A DNA stretch of 64,000 bases from an uncultured Roseobacter sp. (GCA_947488305.1 CANKZM010000007.1:62001-126000), one strand, 5' to 3'. Numbered from the stretch's first letter, positions 40,622 through 49,824 are shown. The notes: generated by a model from the sequence alone, not told the origin. Made by a program: numbers and translations.

Positions 40622-41676
40622 AAATCTAATCCGGCAGGCGGTGCGGCTCCGTCAGGGAAGAACCCAAGGACTTTGAACAGGTTTCCCATTTCATCGGGAT
40701 GCGTCAAGCGTCTATGTGCGCTGATATGGTTGTTTAGGGCGTCGCCGGAGAGATGTCTGGCCAATGCCTGGCTGCGCGCTGTGATGCCAAGCCGCTCCAG
40801 AAATACGCCTTGTGGTGTCAGTTTGCTGTGGTTGCAGTTGCTGGCCTGCGCCAAAGCTTCGAAATCCACATGGGCAGTGAGATCGCATGTGCCGGGTGCT
40901 GCAAGTATGTCCATGTAAGCGTGGGCGCGCAGTGCTTGAAGGGTGTCGCCTTTGCTGCGCCAGTCGCCATAATCGATTACGAGACCTGCGCCGCCGTAGT
41001 GCTGGATGCGGGAACTGAGTTCCGAGATTACCGGCGCTGCGGTCGGAGAATCTTCGACGATATCTCCTTCTAAAGTGTCCTCCAACCGCTTGAGCAATGC
41101 CGGTTGAGGCAGGATCGGCCCAAGACCCAAGGCGAGTTTGTCCCCGTCCAGGCCGATCTGTTGTTCGCGCCACCCGTTCCCGCTGCGTCGAAACTGACGT
41201 ATCGGCAAAGCATCGAAAAACTCATTTGCCACAAAATATAGCGGCCCTTGCGGCAAGTCCTCTGCGCGATCCGCAAAGAATACTTCATAACCGGCGAGGG
41301 TTTCTCTTTGGACGTCGCGCAGCCTGGGTGACGCTTCGATCAGGAACGGACGGCAGGCGTCAAGGAAACCGGGAACGGTCGCCGTGGCGCGTAAAACATC
41401 CTTCATCAATGTGCCGCGACCGGGCCCGAGTTCTGCCAGAACAAAGGAGTCATGGCGGCCCTGATCCAACCACGCCTGCGCAAGGCACAAGCCGATAAGC
41501 TCACCAAAAATCTGGCTTACTTCCGGTGCAGTGATGAAATCCCCTGTGCGTCCGAACGGGTTTTGAGAGGTATAGTAGCCAAATTCCGGGTGCAGCAAAC
41601 AGTCGGTCATATAGTCGGCAATACTGATCGGGCCACTTGCTGCGATCCGGGCGATGATCTGATCTTGGAGACTCAT
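40618..41676 (-). CDS. MidA/NDUFAF7-like SAM-dependent methyltransferase
   Basis: 352 residues. Signature segments are [21 protein letters not shown], the SAM motif [29 protein letters not shown] and VIDYGDW. The family (COG1565/DUF185) includes mitochondrial NDUFAF7, which methylates an arginine of complex I; the bacterial target is unknown. The ATG at 41676 overlaps the lgt stop by 4 nt (41673-41676), and it overlaps pgeF by 4 nt at the other end. A longer frame upstream lies entirely in lgt and is rejected. Confidence 0.93.
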   Translation of the reverse strand: MSLQDQIIARIAASGPISIADYMTDCLLHPEFGYYTSQNPFGRTGDFITAPEVSQIFGELIGLCLAQAWLDQGRHDSFVLAELGPGRGTLMKDVLRATATVPGFLDACRPFLIEASPRLRDVQRETLAGYEVFFADRAEDLPQGPLYFVANEFFDALPIRQFRRSGNGWREQQIGLDGDKLALGLGPILPQPALLKRLEDTLEGDIVEDSPTAAPVISELSSRIQHYGGAGLVIDYGDWRSKGDTLQALRAHAYMDILAAPGTCDLTAHVDFEALAQASNCNHSKLTPQGVFLERLGITARSQALARHLSGDALNNHISAHRRLTHPDEMGNLFKVLGFFPDGAAPPAGLDL

Positions 41677-42557
41677 GATGCGTGTCGCGCGCGCGCAATG
41701 AGCCAAAAGCCCAGAGCAATCATTGGCAGCGACAGGACCTGCCCCACGGTGAGGCCCCAGCCTGACATGTGCCATGCCAGACCCAACGGGTTATCGGGCG
41801 TCACAAATTGTGCATCCGGTTGACGGAAAAACTCGACCAAGAAGCGCGACGCACCATATCCCGCGAAGAATGTGCCAGCGACACATCCCGGTCTTTTGAG
41901 CGCGCCACGCGCCCAAACGAGCCAGATTAACAGGATGCCGAGCAGCAACCCTTCCAGGCCGGCTTCATAAAGCTGTGAAGGATGTCTGGCGCAGATGCCT
42001 TCTACGTCGGGGCAGTTTTGTGCCGCATCTCCCGGAAAGGCGACGCCCCATGGTACGTCGGTTTGCCGTCCCCAAAGCTCGGCATTGATGAAATTCGCCA
42101 CGCGACCAAGCAGGAGTCCTGGCGGAACACCAAGCGCCATGATATCGGCGGTGCCAAGCCGCGCAATCTGGTGTCGCCAGGTGTAAATCCAGCCCGCCAG
42201 GATCACACCGATAAGCCCCCCGTGAAAGGCCATCCCACCTTGCCAGACGGCCAGTATTTCACTTGGGTTGGCCAGATAATAGCCGGGCTGATAAAACAAG
42301 ACGTAGCCCAACCGCCCACCGAGGATCACGCCTATGATAATCCACGTGAGCAAATCCTCGATCTGGGCGGGCTTCATCACGGGTGAATCATCGGGCCAAA
42401 GCGCTGGTGTTTTCACTGCACGAACCGCCAGTCGCCAGCCCAGCAGGATGCCGGCAATATAGGCCATGGCATACCAGCGCAGCGCAAAATCAAACCCGAA
42501 CAGCGAGATCGAAAAAATCTCGGGCGCGATGTCTGGAAAAGGGATGAGTGCGATCAT
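41673..42557 (-). CDS. lgt: Prolipoprotein diacylglyceryl transferase
   Basis: Inner-membrane enzyme that attaches diacylglycerol from phosphatidylglycerol to the lipobox Cys of prolipoproteins. The 294 residues have several membrane spans, the N-terminal [36 protein letters not shown] and the Lgt signature [14 protein letters not shown], then [10 protein letters not shown]. The start is ATG 42557; the frame stays open upstream, but that part has no family similarity. The cluster lgt-midA-pgeF is tightly overlapped. Lgt serves the lipoproteins at 17.7, 48.4 and 63 kb. Confidence 0.96.
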   Translation of the reverse strand: MIALIPFPDIAPEIFSISLFGFDFALRWYAMAYIAGILLGWRLAVRAVKTPALWPDDSPVMKPAQIEDLLTWIIIGVILGGRLGYVLFYQPGYYLANPSEILAVWQGGMAFHGGLIGVILAGWIYTWRHQIARLGTADIMALGVPPGLLLGRVANFINAELWGRQTDVPWGVAFPGDAAQNCPDVEGICARHPSQLYEAGLEGLLLGILLIWLVWARGALKRPGCVAGTFFAGYGASRFLVEFFRQPDAQFVTPDNPLGLAWHMSGWGLTVGQVLSLPMIALGFWLIARARHAS

Positions 42558-42650
42558 GTCGCATGCATGCCCCCGGGTACAACGGGAAGTCAACCTTGCG
42601 CAGACGGGGTCTTGCCTCCATATAAAGAGTAGACAATGCGGAGACCTCTG

Positions 42651-42893
42651 ATGCAGACGCGCAACAAGATTTTTGACGATATTTCCCAATTGATGACAAA
42701 CGCAATGGGCGTAGCGCAGGGCGCGCGGGACGAAGCCGAAACCGCGATGAAGAGCATGATGGATCGTTGGCTTGCTGATCGGGATTTCGTGACACGCGAA
42801 GAATTTGATGCAGTGCGTGCCATGGCCCAAAAAGCCCGTGAAGAAAACGAAGCACTCAAATCGCGGCTGGACGCGCTGGAATCGAAAAACTGA
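42651..42893 (+). CDS. ubiK: UbiK family accessory protein (BMFP)
   Basis: 80 residues. [19 protein letters not shown] is an amphipathic helix and the C-terminus ([20 protein letters not shown] then [12 protein letters not shown]) is a trimeric coiled coil, the two parts of BMFP/YqiC proteins. UbiK helps ubiquinone biosynthesis under oxic conditions by acting with UbiJ and lipids; this role is by homology. GGAG lies 7 nt before ATG 42651. It diverges from lgt. Confidence 0.9.
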   Translation: MQTRNKIFDDISQLMTNAMGVAQGARDEAETAMKSMMDRWLADRDFVTREEFDAVRAMAQKAREENEALKSRLDALESKN

Positions 42894-43219
42894 TTCAGCA
42901 GCGGCGCTTCGCGCGAGTCGATAACGAGCTAGCGTAATTGGCGCTGTGCCGCGCCAAAAACATGAACGCACGTAAACATCTGATTAACGGCTGGTGTGCA
43001 GGCCTCGGGTTTTGTTAACGCTTGCGTAAGAATTGGGTCTATTCCCGTTATATCCACAACTTATTGTGTCCTTCCCCAAGAATAGGGGTTGTCAGATGTG
43101 TTTTCACACCGCACCATATCTAGTAGAGGCGCGGGGGATCGCCCCGGCTTCTAGAGCAGGCACCTAGTATTGGGGGCTGGGAAGGGTCCCAATCGCTAGA
43201 GCGAAAAAAGAGGTGACAC
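42894..43219 (+). other. Structured region upstream of the YbjN gene, no gene seen
   Basis: 326 nt. It contains TTAA-N7-GTAA at 43015-43029, close to the CtrA consensus TTAA-N7-TTAA, four CTAG tetramers at 43120, 43151, 43164 and 43196 (rare in such genomes), and a hairpin of ATTGGG with CCCAAT at 43169-43193. Short stems such as CGGGG-GATCG-CCCCG (43132-43146) suggest a structured leader for the gene at 43220. No open frame has a ribosome-binding site. Confidence 0.45.
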
Positions 43220-43720
43220 ATGGCCTTATCCGAGCAGTACCTGGAAGACGACATTCATCCGATCGATATCGTTGAACATCTGGCGACACATCACGATTGG
43301 GATTTTGATCGGATTTCCGACGAGCAGATCGCAATGGCAGTTGAGGGGCAATGGCGCACCTACTCACTGACGCTGGCGTGGTCTGCATATGACGAGACGT
43401 TACGCATGGTGTGCACGTTCGATATGGAGCCACCGGCAGAAAAGCAACCAGAGCTGTTCGAACTTTTGAACCATGTAAACGATCAGTGCTGGGCAGGTGC
43501 GTTCACGTATTGGGATGAACAAAAACTGATGGTTTATCGCTACGGGCTGGTTCTGGCCGGTGGAAACGTTGCCAGTGCTGAACAGATCGATACGATGATT
43601 GGCGCGGCGGTCATGAGTGCCGAGCGCTACTACCCGGCAATGCAGCTGCTGGTCTGGGGTGATCAGTCGCCGAAAGAAGCGTTGCAAGTCGCCATTGCAG
43701 AGGCTTACGGTCGCGCGTAA
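43220..43720 (+). CDS. YbjN domain-containing protein
   Basis: 166 residues with the YbjN/DUF1790 fold related to type III secretion chaperones: IDIVEHLATHHDWDFDRISDE, then LELLNHVNDQ-like FELLNHVNDQCWAGAFTYWDEQ, and a C-terminal helical part (MIGAAVMSAERYYPAMQLLVW). YbjN proteins affect motility and stress in enterobacteria; in Alphaproteobacteria the role is unknown. It is followed 38 nt later by proC on the same strand. Confidence 0.88.
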   Translation: MALSEQYLEDDIHPIDIVEHLATHHDWDFDRISDEQIAMAVEGQWRTYSLTLAWSAYDETLRMVCTFDMEPPAEKQPELFELLNHVNDQCWAGAFTYWDEQKLMVYRYGLVLAGGNVASAEQIDTMIGAAVMSAERYYPAMQLLVWGDQSPKEALQVAIAEAYGRA

Positions 43721-43758
43721 CACTTTCCCCCGATACTCAATAGGGCCGGGGGAATTTC

Positions 43759-44574
43759 ATGAAAGACAGCAGGATTGCATCGCAGGGGCTGGTGCTTCTC
43801 GGATGCGGCAAGATGGGTTCCGCCATGCTTTCGGGGTGGTTGGACAGCGGCCTGCCAGCGTCTTCGGTCTGGGTTGTGGAACCAAATGCGTCGGCTTGGC
43901 TCAACGAGACTGGCGTTGATTTAACCGGAAATCTCCCCGAACGTCCCGCCATTGTGTTGGTGGCCGTAAAGCCGCAGATGATGGCAGAGGCGTTGCCCAC
44001 GTTGGTGGCCATGGGCAATGGAGAGACATTGTTTGTGAGCGTCGCAGCAGGCATATCTCTGGGCTTTTTTGAAAAAATTCTTGGGGAAAACACTCCCGTT
44101 GTAAGGGCAATGCCGAACACACCGGCGGCGATCTCGCAGGGGATTACAGCGATTGTCGGCAACGCGTCAGCGAGCGATAAGGCGCTAGACGAGGCGGAGC
44201 AATTGCTTCGGGCTGTCGGGGATGTTGTGCGTGTTGAAACCGAAGCGCAGATCGATGCGGTTACAGGGGTCAGCGGGTCTGGTCCTGCCTATGTGTTCCA
44301 CCTGATCGAAACCCTTGCCAAGGCGGGCGAAGGGCAGGGGCTGGACGCACGCACCTCCATGCAGCTTGCCAAAGCTACGGTGGCCGGAGCGGGTGCTTTG
44401 GCCATGGCGGCGGATGAAAGCCCCAGCCAATTGCGGATCAATGTGACCTCGCCCAATGGGACCACTCAAGCTGCGCTTGAGGTGTTGATGGACGAGGAAA
44501 ACGGTTTCCCTGCATTGCTTGAACGGGCGGTCAAGGCGGCGACGGAGCGGGCGCGGGAGTTGGCGAATGGCTGA
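43759..44574 (+). CDS. proC: Pyrroline-5-carboxylate reductase
   Basis: Last step of proline synthesis, NADPH-dependent reduction of pyrroline-5-carboxylate. The 271 residues have the Rossmann LLGCGKMGSAMLSGW, VAVKPQMMAEAL, MPNTPAAISQG, and the active-site loop GVSGSGPAYVFHLIE. Its stop overlaps the next ATG by 8 nt, so proC, the CsaA-like gene and a dehydrogenase form one run. Confidence 0.96.
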   Translation: MKDSRIASQGLVLLGCGKMGSAMLSGWLDSGLPASSVWVVEPNASAWLNETGVDLTGNLPERPAIVLVAVKPQMMAEALPTLVAMGNGETLFVSVAAGISLGFFEKILGENTPVVRAMPNTPAAISQGITAIVGNASASDKALDEAEQLLRAVGDVVRVETEAQIDAVTGVSGSGPAYVFHLIETLAKAGEGQGLDARTSMQLAKATVAGAGALAMAADESPSQLRINVTSPNGTTQAALEVLMDEENGFPALLERAVKAATERARELANG

Positions 44575-44905
44575 GATCAGTTTTGACGATTTCATGAAAG
44601 TTGATATCCGCTGTGGCGTGGTCCTGCGGGCAGAGCCTTTTCCCGAAGCGCGCAAACCAGCGATCAAGATGTGGATCGACTTTGGCCCGGAGATCGGAGA
44701 GCGAAAGTCCTCTGCGCAGGTTACAGCGCACTACACCCCGGAAACACTGCTTGGAAAAACAGTTATTGCAGTTGTGAACTTTCCTCCGCGTCAGATCGGC
44801 CCATTTATGTCAGAGGTTTTGGTTTTGGGGCTATCAGACGCTGAAGGCGAAGTGGTATTGCTCAGCCCCGATCTGGACGTGCCTGTTGGAGGACGAATGC
44901 ATTGA
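44567..44905 (+). CDS. CsaA-like tRNA-binding domain protein
   Basis: 112 residues, a stand-alone EMAP/OB-fold (CsaA) protein: ISFDDFMKVDIRCGVVL near the start and GKTVIAVVNFPPRQIGPFMSEVLVLG in the middle (written in part) are typical. Such proteins bind tRNA and have been called export chaperones; the real role here is unknown. The start is ATG 44567 inside the proC end (8-nt overlap); a longer upstream frame is rejected. The stop overlaps the TTG of the next gene by 4 nt. Confidence 0.88.
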   Translation: MAEISFDDFMKVDIRCGVVLRAEPFPEARKPAIKMWIDFGPEIGERKSSAQVTAHYTPETLLGKTVIAVVNFPPRQIGPFMSEVLVLGLSDAEGEVVLLSPDLDVPVGGRMH

Positions 44906-45855
44906 CGAAAGTTTTCATGACCCGCCCGCTGCCCGAACGGGTCCAAGAGGCGGCGCGCGCCCGCTATGACCTGACCGTGAGGGAGATTACCACCCCCTTG
45001 ACCGCTGATGAGATGCGTATGGCATTGCGCGACTACGACGGGGTTGTACCAACGTTGGGTGACATGTTTTCAGCGGAGGTGTTTGCCGATGTTCCGGACC
45101 CGCGCTGTCGGGTGCTTGCGAACTTTGGGGTGGGGTACAACCACATTGATGTGGATGCCGCGAAAGGTGCTGGAATTGCAGTCAGCAACACGCCGGGTGC
45201 TGTCACAGATGCGACGGCGGATACGGCGATGTGCCTGATGTTGATGTCTGCACGTCGCGCGGGCGAAGGGGAGCGCTTGCTCCGCGCCGGAAATTGGGAA
45301 GGCTGGCATCCAACGCAATTGCTGGGCATGCATTTGAGCGGAAAGACGGTTGGAATCGTCGGCATGGGTCGCATTGGTCAGGCCATCGCCCGCCGATCCC
45401 ATTTCGGCTTTGGAATGGATGTGGCTTACCATAGCAGATCCGAAAAGGACTTGGATTTCCGGGCTAAACGGAAACCGAGCCTGGTGGCTCTTGCAGCCAG
45501 TGTAGATGTGCTTGTCGTTGCCGTGCCTGGCGGTTCCGAGACGCATCACCTCATCGACGCAGAGGTGCTCTCTGCCATGCAACCCCATGCGCATCTGGTC
45601 AATATCGCACGCGGGAATGTCGTGGATGAGGCGGCATTGATCACGGCGTTGCAGTCGGGGTCGATTGCGGGCGCGGGGCTGGATGTCTACGAGTTTGAGC
45701 CACAGGTTCCGGCGGCCCTGATCGCGATGGAGAACGTCACGTTGTTGCCGCACCTTGGGACTGCGGCGCTCGAAGTGCGTGAGGACATGGGCATGATGAC
45801 CGTGACAAACCTCAACGCGTTTTTCGACGGGCAACCTCTTCGTAACGCGGTGTAG
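44902..45855 (+). CDS. D-isomer 2-hydroxyacid dehydrogenase (glyoxylate/hydroxypyruvate reductase-like)
   Basis: 317 residues. NAD(P)-binding GIVGMGRIGQAIARR, the Arg region LVNIARGNVVDEAAL and the catalytic histidine in LLPHLGTAAL mark this family; the N-terminal half folds as the flavodoxin-like catalytic domain. The start is TTG 44902 with GGAGG 9 nt upstream; the ATG at 44917 is too far from it. The TTG overlaps the CsaA-like stop (TTGA). It converges on tdk. Substrate could be glyoxylate or hydroxypyruvate by closest family motifs. Confidence 0.92.
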   Translation: MTKVFMTRPLPERVQEAARARYDLTVREITTPLTADEMRMALRDYDGVVPTLGDMFSAEVFADVPDPRCRVLANFGVGYNHIDVDAAKGAGIAVSNTPGAVTDATADTAMCLMLMSARRAGEGERLLRAGNWEGWHPTQLLGMHLSGKTVGIVGMGRIGQAIARRSHFGFGMDVAYHSRSEKDLDFRAKRKPSLVALAASVDVLVVAVPGGSETHHLIDAEVLSAMQPHAHLVNIARGNVVDEAALITALQSGSIAGAGLDVYEFEPQVPAALIAMENVTLLPHLGTAALEVREDMGMMTVTNLNAFFDGQPLRNAV

Positions 45856-45857
45856 AG

Positions 45858-46439
45858 TTAACGATCACCGACGGCTTCACGCCAGTGCTTGCGGCAGAGC
45901 GAAACATAGGTCTCATTTCCGCCGATCTGCACTTGCGCACCGTCCTTTAGCACGTTTCCTGCGGCGTCCTGTCGAATAACCATGGTCGCCTTTTTCCCGC
46001 AATGACAGATCGTTCTGACCTCGCGCATTTCGTCTGCAAGTGCCAGCAGCGTTGCAGACCCGGGAAAGAGTTTGCCACGAAAATCGACGCGCAGCCCGAA
46101 ACACATCACCGGGACTTTCAGGTCATCGACCGCGCGCGCGAGTTGCCAGACCTGGGTTTCAGTCAGAAACTGCGCTTCGTCGACGAAGACACAAGCCAAG
46201 GGCCCTTCCGACATCCGGCGTTCCAGCTTTGCAAAAAGATCATCCTCAGTATCGAATGTGTCAGCTGCCTCGCCAATCCCGATGCGGGACGCAATGCGAC
46301 CGTCCCCCGCACGGTTGTCAAAACGCGCGGTGAGCAGATAGGGTGTCATACCGCGTTCTTTGTAATTGTGCGCGGCTTGCAACAGGACAGTCGACTTGCC
46401 AGCGTTCATGGTGGAGTAGTGAAAATAGAGCTTAGCCAT
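45858..46439 (-). CDS. tdk: Thymidine kinase (class II, tetrameric)
   Basis: Phosphorylates thymidine in the salvage pathway. The 193 residues show Walker A YSTMNAGKST, the lasso and base-binding region, VFVDEAQFL, and the zinc cluster ICHCGKKA with CRKH near the end. The start is ATG 46439 (MAKLYFHYS), where the family begins; 66 extra codons upstream are rejected as non-homologous and Arg-rich. It converges on the dehydrogenase with 2 nt between stops. Confidence 0.95.
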   Translation of the reverse strand: MAKLYFHYSTMNAGKSTVLLQAAHNYKERGMTPYLLTARFDNRAGDGRIASRIGIGEAADTFDTEDDLFAKLERRMSEGPLACVFVDEAQFLTETQVWQLARAVDDLKVPVMCFGLRVDFRGKLFPGSATLLALADEMREVRTICHCGKKATMVIRQDAAGNVLKDGAQVQIGGNETYVSLCRKHWREAVGDR

Positions 46440-46674
46440 GCGGTTTGATAGGCTGCACACAGCGGTCCTGCAAGCGATCGACAAGGATAAACGAGGGCCT
46501 CCGCGCGACTGCCAGCCTAAGCTGACCCGCCGTTCCCCAACAGCAGAACACGGTGCGGCCCTTAACCAAAACCGACGTCGGGGGCGTCGGTCACTCATCA
46601 TCCCCCATACAGGCGGGAGTGCTTTTATAAATGACATTTCCCAAACATCTGATTAATGGGTAAAAACGTCTTGT

Positions 46675-46694
46675 TTTCCCCTGTTTCGGGGAAA
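46675..46694. promoter_or_regulatory. Hairpin in the leader of the CII-like gene
   Basis: TTTCCCC (46675-46681) and GGGGAAA (46688-46694) form a perfect 7-bp stem with a 6-nt loop, 26 nt before the ATG. It could affect translation or be an operator. An upstream terminator is less likely, as no T-run of five or more follows. Confidence 0.5.
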
Positions 46695-46720
46695 CTCCTT
46701 TTGGTCAACGGAGGTCCGAC

Positions 46721-47188
46721 ATGTCGGCGATCGGCAGATACCTGAAAAAACACACCGAAGCGCTGGTGAAGGACGTCGGCATCGAGCAGGCCTGCGACGT
46801 CACGGGAAAGTCAAAGGCGACGCTGGGTCGGTATTATTCCGACCATGAAGAGCATTCCGATCGCTTTATGCCGATTGAGGCGGTTGCATTGCTCGAACAG
46901 GCAGCAAGCTACCCGCATGTCACGGGCGCTCTGGCGGAACTGTCGGGGACCTCGCTGCAATACGACGAACGCCGTCCGAATCAAGACCGTCCGGGCGGTG
47001 TGAATGCGGATGTGATCGCATTGAGCCAGCGATTTGCGATGCTAATGGGCGAGTATCAACAGTCCATGGAAGACGGAAAAATCACGGTCAATGAAGCCAA
47101 GCGCCTGTTGAAAGAGACGACAATGCTGCAACAGGTCCTCATCGACATGAAGCTGCACCTGGAGAATGACCACGGCGCAGTCAAATAG
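46721..47188 (+). CDS. Small helix-turn-helix protein, phage CII-like
   Basis: 155 residues. The first part (about 1-40) contains GIEQACDVTGKSKATLGRYY, a lambda-repressor-type helix-turn-helix; then FMPIEAVALLEQAASYPHVT, which resembles the activation part of phage CII regulators; the end is a helical oligomerisation region (VNEAKRLLKETTMLQQVLI). GGAGG lies about 7 nt upstream. No phage genes are near, so it is either a domesticated regulator or a chromosomal family of unknown role. It ends 2 nt from the convergent FabH-type gene. Confidence 0.6.
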   Translation: MSAIGRYLKKHTEALVKDVGIEQACDVTGKSKATLGRYYSDHEEHSDRFMPIEAVALLEQAASYPHVTGALAELSGTSLQYDERRPNQDRPGGVNADVIALSQRFAMLMGEYQQSMEDGKITVNEAKRLLKETTMLQQVLIDMKLHLENDHGAVK

Positions 47189-47190
47189 TA

Positions 47191-48315
47191 TTACCCGTGT
47201 TTTTGGACCACGACAGAACCGACAGAATACCCCGCGCCGAATGAGCAGATCAGACCGTGATCACCGTCCGCCAAATCGTCGGAGAACTTTGAAAAGGCGA
47301 TAATCGACCCTGCCGAGGACGTGTTGGCATAGTCTTGCAGGATGTTGGGTTGCTCCTCAGGAGCCGGAGTGCGGCCCAGAACTTTCCGCCCGATGAAATC
47401 ATTCATCGTTTTGTTCGCCTGATGCAGCCATAAGCGCTTGAGATCGGTGGCAGAGATGTTCTCATTTTCCATATGCGCGGCGATATGGGCAGAAACTATG
47501 GGCAACACCTCTTTGAAAACCTTTCGCCCATTCTGCATGAATTGCATGTCGCGGCGGTCCGCGGTTCCTGAGGGTCTTGAACGCCGCAAGAAGCCGTTGT
47601 TGTTGCGGATGTTGTTCGAAAACTCGGTGGCGCAGCGGGTAGACTTGATCTGAAAGTAAGCGCCGGTCGCATCTTCTGCACGTTCAATTAAGGTCGCTGT
47701 TGCCACATCGCCAAAGATGAAATGGCAATCCCGGTCGCGCCATTCCAAATGGGCTGAGCAAATCTCCGGATTGACCACAAGTGCCCGACGCACGCTGCCT
47801 GAGCGCACCATGTCCGCCGCAGCCTGAATACCGAAGGTTGCCGATGAACAAGCCACGTTCATGTCAAAAGCGAACCCTTCAACCCCGAGAAGCTGTTGAA
47901 TTTCTATTGCGATGGCGGGGTAGGCGCGTTCCATATTGGAGGCCGCGCAGATGACAAGATCAACATCTGTCGGTTTCCTGCCCGCTTGCGCAAGTGCCTT
48001 CAGTGCTGCGTCGACACCCATCTCAGCCATCAAAGACGGTTCGTCATCGGATCGTTGCCGCAACAACGGATGCATTACTTCTGGATCGAGCACACCCGAT
48101 TTATCAATAACAAACCGCTGTTCGATGCCGGAGGCTTTGAGGATGAACTCCTCCGAAGAATACTCCTTGGCGACAGCATTTCCTGCGGCAATTTCTTCGG
48201 CATTTTCAGAATTGTAGAGATCCACATAGGCATTGAACGCTGTCACCAACTCGGCGTTGGTGATAAACTTCTCCGGCGTAAAGACGCCGGTTCCGGTGAT
48301 CGCTGGCGTATGCAT
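47191..48315 (-). CDS. 3-oxoacyl-ACP synthase III-type condensing enzyme (FabH-like)
   Basis: 374 residues, somewhat longer than housekeeping FabH (about 320). The thiolase-fold triad is intact: Cys156 in DMNVACSSATFG, His298 in LWLHQAN and Asn331 in DYANTSSAG. An insertion around residues 30-60 distinguishes it from core FabH and recalls the longer FabH paralogues (such as Pseudomonas PA3286) that start from medium-chain acyl-CoA. The start is ATG 48315 with AGAGGA 7 nt upstream. No plsX or fabD neighbour, so it is probably not the housekeeping copy. Substrate unknown. Confidence 0.87.
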   Translation of the reverse strand: MHTPAITGTGVFTPEKFITNAELVTAFNAYVDLYNSENAEEIAAGNAVAKEYSSEEFILKASGIEQRFVIDKSGVLDPEVMHPLLRQRSDDEPSLMAEMGVDAALKALAQAGRKPTDVDLVICAASNMERAYPAIAIEIQQLLGVEGFAFDMNVACSSATFGIQAAADMVRSGSVRRALVVNPEICSAHLEWRDRDCHFIFGDVATATLIERAEDATGAYFQIKSTRCATEFSNNIRNNNGFLRRSRPSGTADRRDMQFMQNGRKVFKEVLPIVSAHIAAHMENENISATDLKRLWLHQANKTMNDFIGRKVLGRTPAPEEQPNILQDYANTSSAGSIIAFSKFSDDLADGDHGLICSFGAGYSVGSVVVQKHG

Positions 48316-48405
48316 ATCAAGTCCTCTCAATCCACTCGTTCTGAATGGATATATGCCGCAGGGTCAAGCGGTACGAGGCTCGGTGACGCAGCGTCGGGTT
48401 GCCAC

Positions 48406-48693
48406 TCAGCCCAACGGAACAGAGTAAATCACGTATCCATCCTGCCTGAACACCTCAACCGCGCCAGTGTCTGCCACAAACACACCGAGGTTCTCCATAT
48501 CTTCCGGGCATCCAACGAGATCGGCCATATCGTCGAGGTATTCCGAAGTCTCCGGAGATTCCCCAAGCCTGCGACATTGGTCGCCGTCGGCACGGTAGCC
48601 GTCGCCGAAAAATGGCAACGTGGTGTCAGGCGGAGGTGCGGGTGTGCAGGCGATGATCAGAGGTAGAGCAGCAAGTGTCAGACTGAGGCGCAT
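48406..48693 (-). CDS. Small hypothetical lipoprotein
   Basis: 95 residues. A signal peptide (MRLSLTLAALPLIIACTP) has a lipobox IIAC with lipid-modified Cys16. The mature part has paired cysteines (DQCRRL and VGCPED) and ends with a beta hairpin (AVEVFRQDGYVIYSVPLG). No known domain is recognised. It lies 90 nt upstream of the FabH-type gene on the same strand. Confidence 0.75.
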   Translation of the reverse strand: MRLSLTLAALPLIIACTPAPPPDTTLPFFGDGYRADGDQCRRLGESPETSEYLDDMADLVGCPEDMENLGVFVADTGAVEVFRQDGYVIYSVPLG

Positions 48694-48900
48694 GACTATT
48701 CCCTTCTATTTCATTAACGCGACCAGATTACCGCAATGACCGCATCTGAAAAGGACTGACTTTGGCAATGCGCTGTGATCGTGTGCGGATTTCAGCTGAC
48801 GGCAAGTCGATTCCAACGAGCTCTAAACCGGGTTTTAAGACCCGAAGATCACGGGTATTGCTGGCTGGCGTACCCACGCGAAGAGAAGAGGGGCAGCAAG

Positions 48901-49824
48901 ATGACCGATAGCAAACACACCACCCATGATGCTTTGGAAGATCCGCGCAATCGCGATAACAAGATCTATGTGAACGGTGATCTTGTGCATCGTGATGAGG
49001 CCAAGGTTTCGGTCTACGACAGTGGCTTTATGCTGGGCGATGGCATGTGGGAAGGGATGCGTCTCTACGATGGCAAATGGGCGTTCTTTGACGAACATAT
49101 GGATCGCTTCTTTGCCTCTTGCAAAGCAGTCTCACTGGATGTCGGCATGGATCGGGCAGGGATCCTGGACGCGCTGACCCGCACGGCAAGCGCAAATGAG
49201 ATGCACACCGATGTGCATTGCCGTCTGATGCTGACACGCGGGGTCAAGGTGAAGCCGTTTCAGCATCCCTCGCTTAGCCGGTCTGGCCCGACTCTGGTGA
49301 TCATCATGGAGCATTCCAAACCCGTCGACAGCCTGCAATCCAAGGGTATCCGTCTGGCGACTGTGCCCCAAGTGCGTGGCCTGCCGATGAGCCAAGACGC
49401 CAAGTACAACAGCCATTCCAAGCTGAACTGCGTCATAGCTTGTCTCCAGGCAGAACAGGCGGGTGCCGATGAGGGGTTGATGCTGGACCCGCATGGCTTC
49501 GTGAACACCACCAATGCCTGCAATTTTTTCATCGTGCGGAAGGGCGAGGTTTGGACGTCGACGGGTGACTACTGCATGAACGGGGTCACACGCCAAAAGG
49601 TGATCGATCTGTGTCGCGACAACGGCATTCCGGTCTTCGAGAAGAACTTCTCACTTTACGAGGCATACGGCGCGGATGAGGCGTTCCTGACGGGGACCTT
49701 TGGGGCACAAACGCCTGTCGCAGAGATTGATGGAAAACCCATTGGCGAGGGCAGCCGGGAAATGACAGGCCGCATTCGCGCGCTCTATAAGGAATTGGTG
49801 GCCGATAACGTAAAATCGCTCTGA
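48901..49824 (+). CDS. Class IV aminotransferase (branched-chain/D-amino acid type)
   Basis: 307 residues, PLP fold type IV. The lysine in YNSHSKLNCVIA forms the Schiff base, followed by GADEGLMLDPHGFVNTTNACN and FFIVRKGEVWT, and MNGVTRQKVIDL. The start is ATG 48901 with GAGGGG upstream; the in-frame ATG at 48775 is rejected. It may act on branched-chain amino acids or D-alanine-type substrates; TTNACN differs from the ATN motif of IlvE, so assignment as ilvE would be too strong. Confidence 0.87.
   Translation: MTDSKHTTHDALEDPRNRDNKIYVNGDLVHRDEAKVSVYDSGFMLGDGMWEGMRLYDGKWAFFDEHMDRFFASCKAVSLDVGMDRAGILDALTRTASANEMHTDVHCRLMLTRGVKVKPFQHPSLSRSGPTLVIIMEHSKPVDSLQSKGIRLATVPQVRGLPMSQDAKYNSHSKLNCVIACLQAEQAGADEGLMLDPHGFVNTTNACNFFIVRKGEVWTSTGDYCMNGVTRQKVIDLCRDNGIPVFEKNFSLYEAYGADEAFLTGTFGAQTPVAEIDGKPIGEGSREMTGRIRALYKELVADNVKSL

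Noticed and set aside
43050-43058. DnaA-box-like ATATCCACA
   Set aside because: Single 8/9 match to TTATCCACA; no cluster, AT-rich unwinding region or dnaA/dnaN nearby, so not an origin.
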